7,222 nt of DNA from Candidatus Poseidoniaceae archaeon (GTDB lineage Archaea; Thermoplasmatota; Poseidoniia; Poseidoniales; Poseidoniaceae), in assembly GCA_013329925.1 (NCBI GenBank), contig DUJK01000055.1, positions 1 to 7,222 on the forward strand. The letters are read 5' to 3'. The notes below the pieces were generated by a model. The model was not told the DNA's origin. It saw nothing but the letters and a program-made list of their open reading frames with translations, and did not search any database. This document shows, in pieces, positions 6,371 to 7,222 of the stretch (positions are counted from its first letter, which is position 1; the number at the start of each line of letters is the position of its first letter). The translations under genes were made by a program, and so were the position numbers.

Positions 6371-7222
6371 TCACAATCCACTTTCTCTGAGAGCCTCAAG
6401 CGCCTTAATTTGCTCTTTAGATAGCTTTTCGTTGTCATTCAACACAAATTCAAGATCTAAATCTCCGCCACCAAGTCCGGCTTTACTCATTCTTCGACGG
6501 TCGCCGACCTGAGTATTTGGAGGAACTTTCAGTAACCCTTCTTTGCCCGATGGTAATGTTACCTTGACTTTCCCGCCAAGTGCAAGAGTGCTGTAAGGCG
6601 TTTTAACTTCTTGAACCAATACGTCACCATCCCAGAAGCGACCTTCACCAGCATCAATTCGTACCGTTAATATGACATCGCCAGAATCTCCTTGTGGGTG
6701 ATCATTACCTTGGCCTTTCATACGTTTGATGGTGCCATGAGTTACTCCAGCCTTCAATTGTGTTTGCAATGTGACAGACTTTGCTTCCATTGTACCCGCT
6801 GGGTTCGGTTTTAGCCGCTTGAAAGTGAATGAGAAGGTCCCTCCATCAGCGGCTTCTTTGGTAGTGATGTCAATACTAACATTGATGTCGCGACCCTTTG
6901 GGCGTTGGGATTGTTGTGGTTGTCGTCCTCGACCTTGCGAGCCAAACGGACTGCCACCCATGCCTGAGAACTGTCCACCTCGACGAGAGCCGCCGCCAAA
7001 CATTTGGCCCAACATCTCTTCAAAACCAGCACCACCCATACCGCCTTGGCCACCACCAAACATGTTGGCCATCTGCTGTTGCTGGTCATATTCTCGACGC
7101 CCCTGTGCAGTACCAATCTTGTCATAGGCGGCTTGAACTTGTTTGAATTTAGCTTCTGCACTAGCATTGTCTGGATTTCTATCGGGGTGAAATTGGCGAG
7201 CCTTCTTGCGAAACGCACGTTT
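6371..7222 (-). CDS. DnaJ/CbpA-type J-domain co-chaperone (type II, no zinc finger), 5' partial
   Basis: The frame is open at the right window edge, giving 283 visible residues; about 20-25 N-terminal residues should be missing. It begins inside J-domain helix II (KRAFRKKARQF) and continues into the HPD tripeptide at 7189-7181, the motif that stimulates Hsp70 ATPase activity. Helix III follows and ends in A-Y-D-K-I-G-T ... R-R-E-Y-D. A Gly/Met/Phe-rich linker (about 6840-7072) comes next. Then come two beta-rich client-binding domains: the first begins DINVSIDITTKEAADGG, and the second carries P-Y-S-T-L-A-L-G-G-K-V and later L-P-S-G-K-E-G. No C-x-x-C-x-G-x-G repeats are present, so it is a type II protein like CbpA or DnaJB rather than classical DnaJ. 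The ATG at 7072 is internal. The gene ends in TGA at 6373-6371, just before the exoribonuclease start, which implies cotranscription. No dnaK or grpE is visible here. Confidence 0.93.
   Translation of the reverse strand, partial: KRAFRKKARQFHPDRNPDNASAEAKFKQVQAAYDKIGTAQGRREYDQQQQMANMFGGGQGGMGGAGFEEMLGQMFGGGSRRGGQFSGMGGSPFGSQGRGRQPQQSQRPKGRDINVSIDITTKEAADGGTFSFTFKRLKPNPAGTMEAKSVTLQTQLKAGVTHGTIKRMKGQGNDHPQGDSGDVILTVRIDAGEGRFWDGDVLVQEVKTPYSTLALGGKVKVTLPSGKEGLLKVPPNTQVGDRRRMSKAGLGGGDLDLEFVLNDNEKLSKEQIKALEALRESGL

Noticed and set aside
6364..6438. Longer exoribonuclease start at 6438 (25 extra residues)
   Set aside because: The extension lies inside the J-protein coding region in another frame, its residues look like a shadow of that gene, and the ATG at 6363 sits right after the J-protein stop.
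6840..7072. Gly-rich repetitive stretch as a possible DNA repeat
   Set aside because: It is the low-complexity Gly/Phe linker normal for J-proteins, not an independent repeat element.
6811..7218. Open minus-strand frame overlapping the J-protein
   Set aside because: It is the alternate frame of the J-domain and Gly-rich linker codons. The true frame contains HPD and the complete family pattern.
1..7222. Mobile element, CRISPR array, defence or other new system
   Set aside because: I saw no transposase, integrase, regularly spaced repeats or unassigned gene cluster. Every long frame is explained by a known family or is a shadow.

Overview
The window looks like a piece of a euryarchaeal chromosome, plausibly a planktonic lineage such as the Poseidoniia (Marine Group II/III). 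The direct clue is the tRNA-Leu(UAG) at 1289-1375. Its D arm (G-C-C ... G-G-C around a T-T-G-G-T-C-A-A core), G-C-only acceptor stem and encoded CCA look archaeal rather than bacterial. TTTATTTA- and TTTATAG-type TATA-like boxes upstream of two genes, and no strong Shine-Dalgarno sequence at any start I examined, agree with this. The protein genes themselves (RNase R-type nuclease, zinc-finger-less J-protein, CopA/CopZ) also occur in bacteria, so the lineage call is an inference.

Layout. A DUF1295 membrane protein, cut by the left window edge, runs rightward and ends at 716. Everything else is on the minus strand. Read in the direction of transcription, from right to left, the order is: a J-domain co-chaperone cut by the right window edge; an RNB-domain 3'-5' exoribonuclease starting 7 bases after it; a copper-exporting P1B-type ATPase (CopA); a small heavy-metal-binding chaperone (CopZ-like); tRNA-Leu(UAG); and a small four-helix membrane protein resembling DUF6069. 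The last of these converges tail to tail with the DUF1295 gene. Gene density is high and the longest gaps are 97 bases.

How the genes work together. dnaJ-like plus rnr-like form a likely two-gene transcription unit joining protein and RNA quality control. copA plus copZ form a copper-efflux pair, with the soluble chaperone able to deliver Cu(I) to the ATPase. The 97-base gap before copA carries its own TATA-like element, and no copper-responsive regulator gene is visible. The window shows housekeeping and metal-homeostasis genes. I found no mobile element, CRISPR array, defence system or convincing new system. The most unusual items are the archaeal-type tRNA beside an RNase II/R-type enzyme with an unfamiliar N-terminal region, and a small imperfect tandem repeat at the copZ start.
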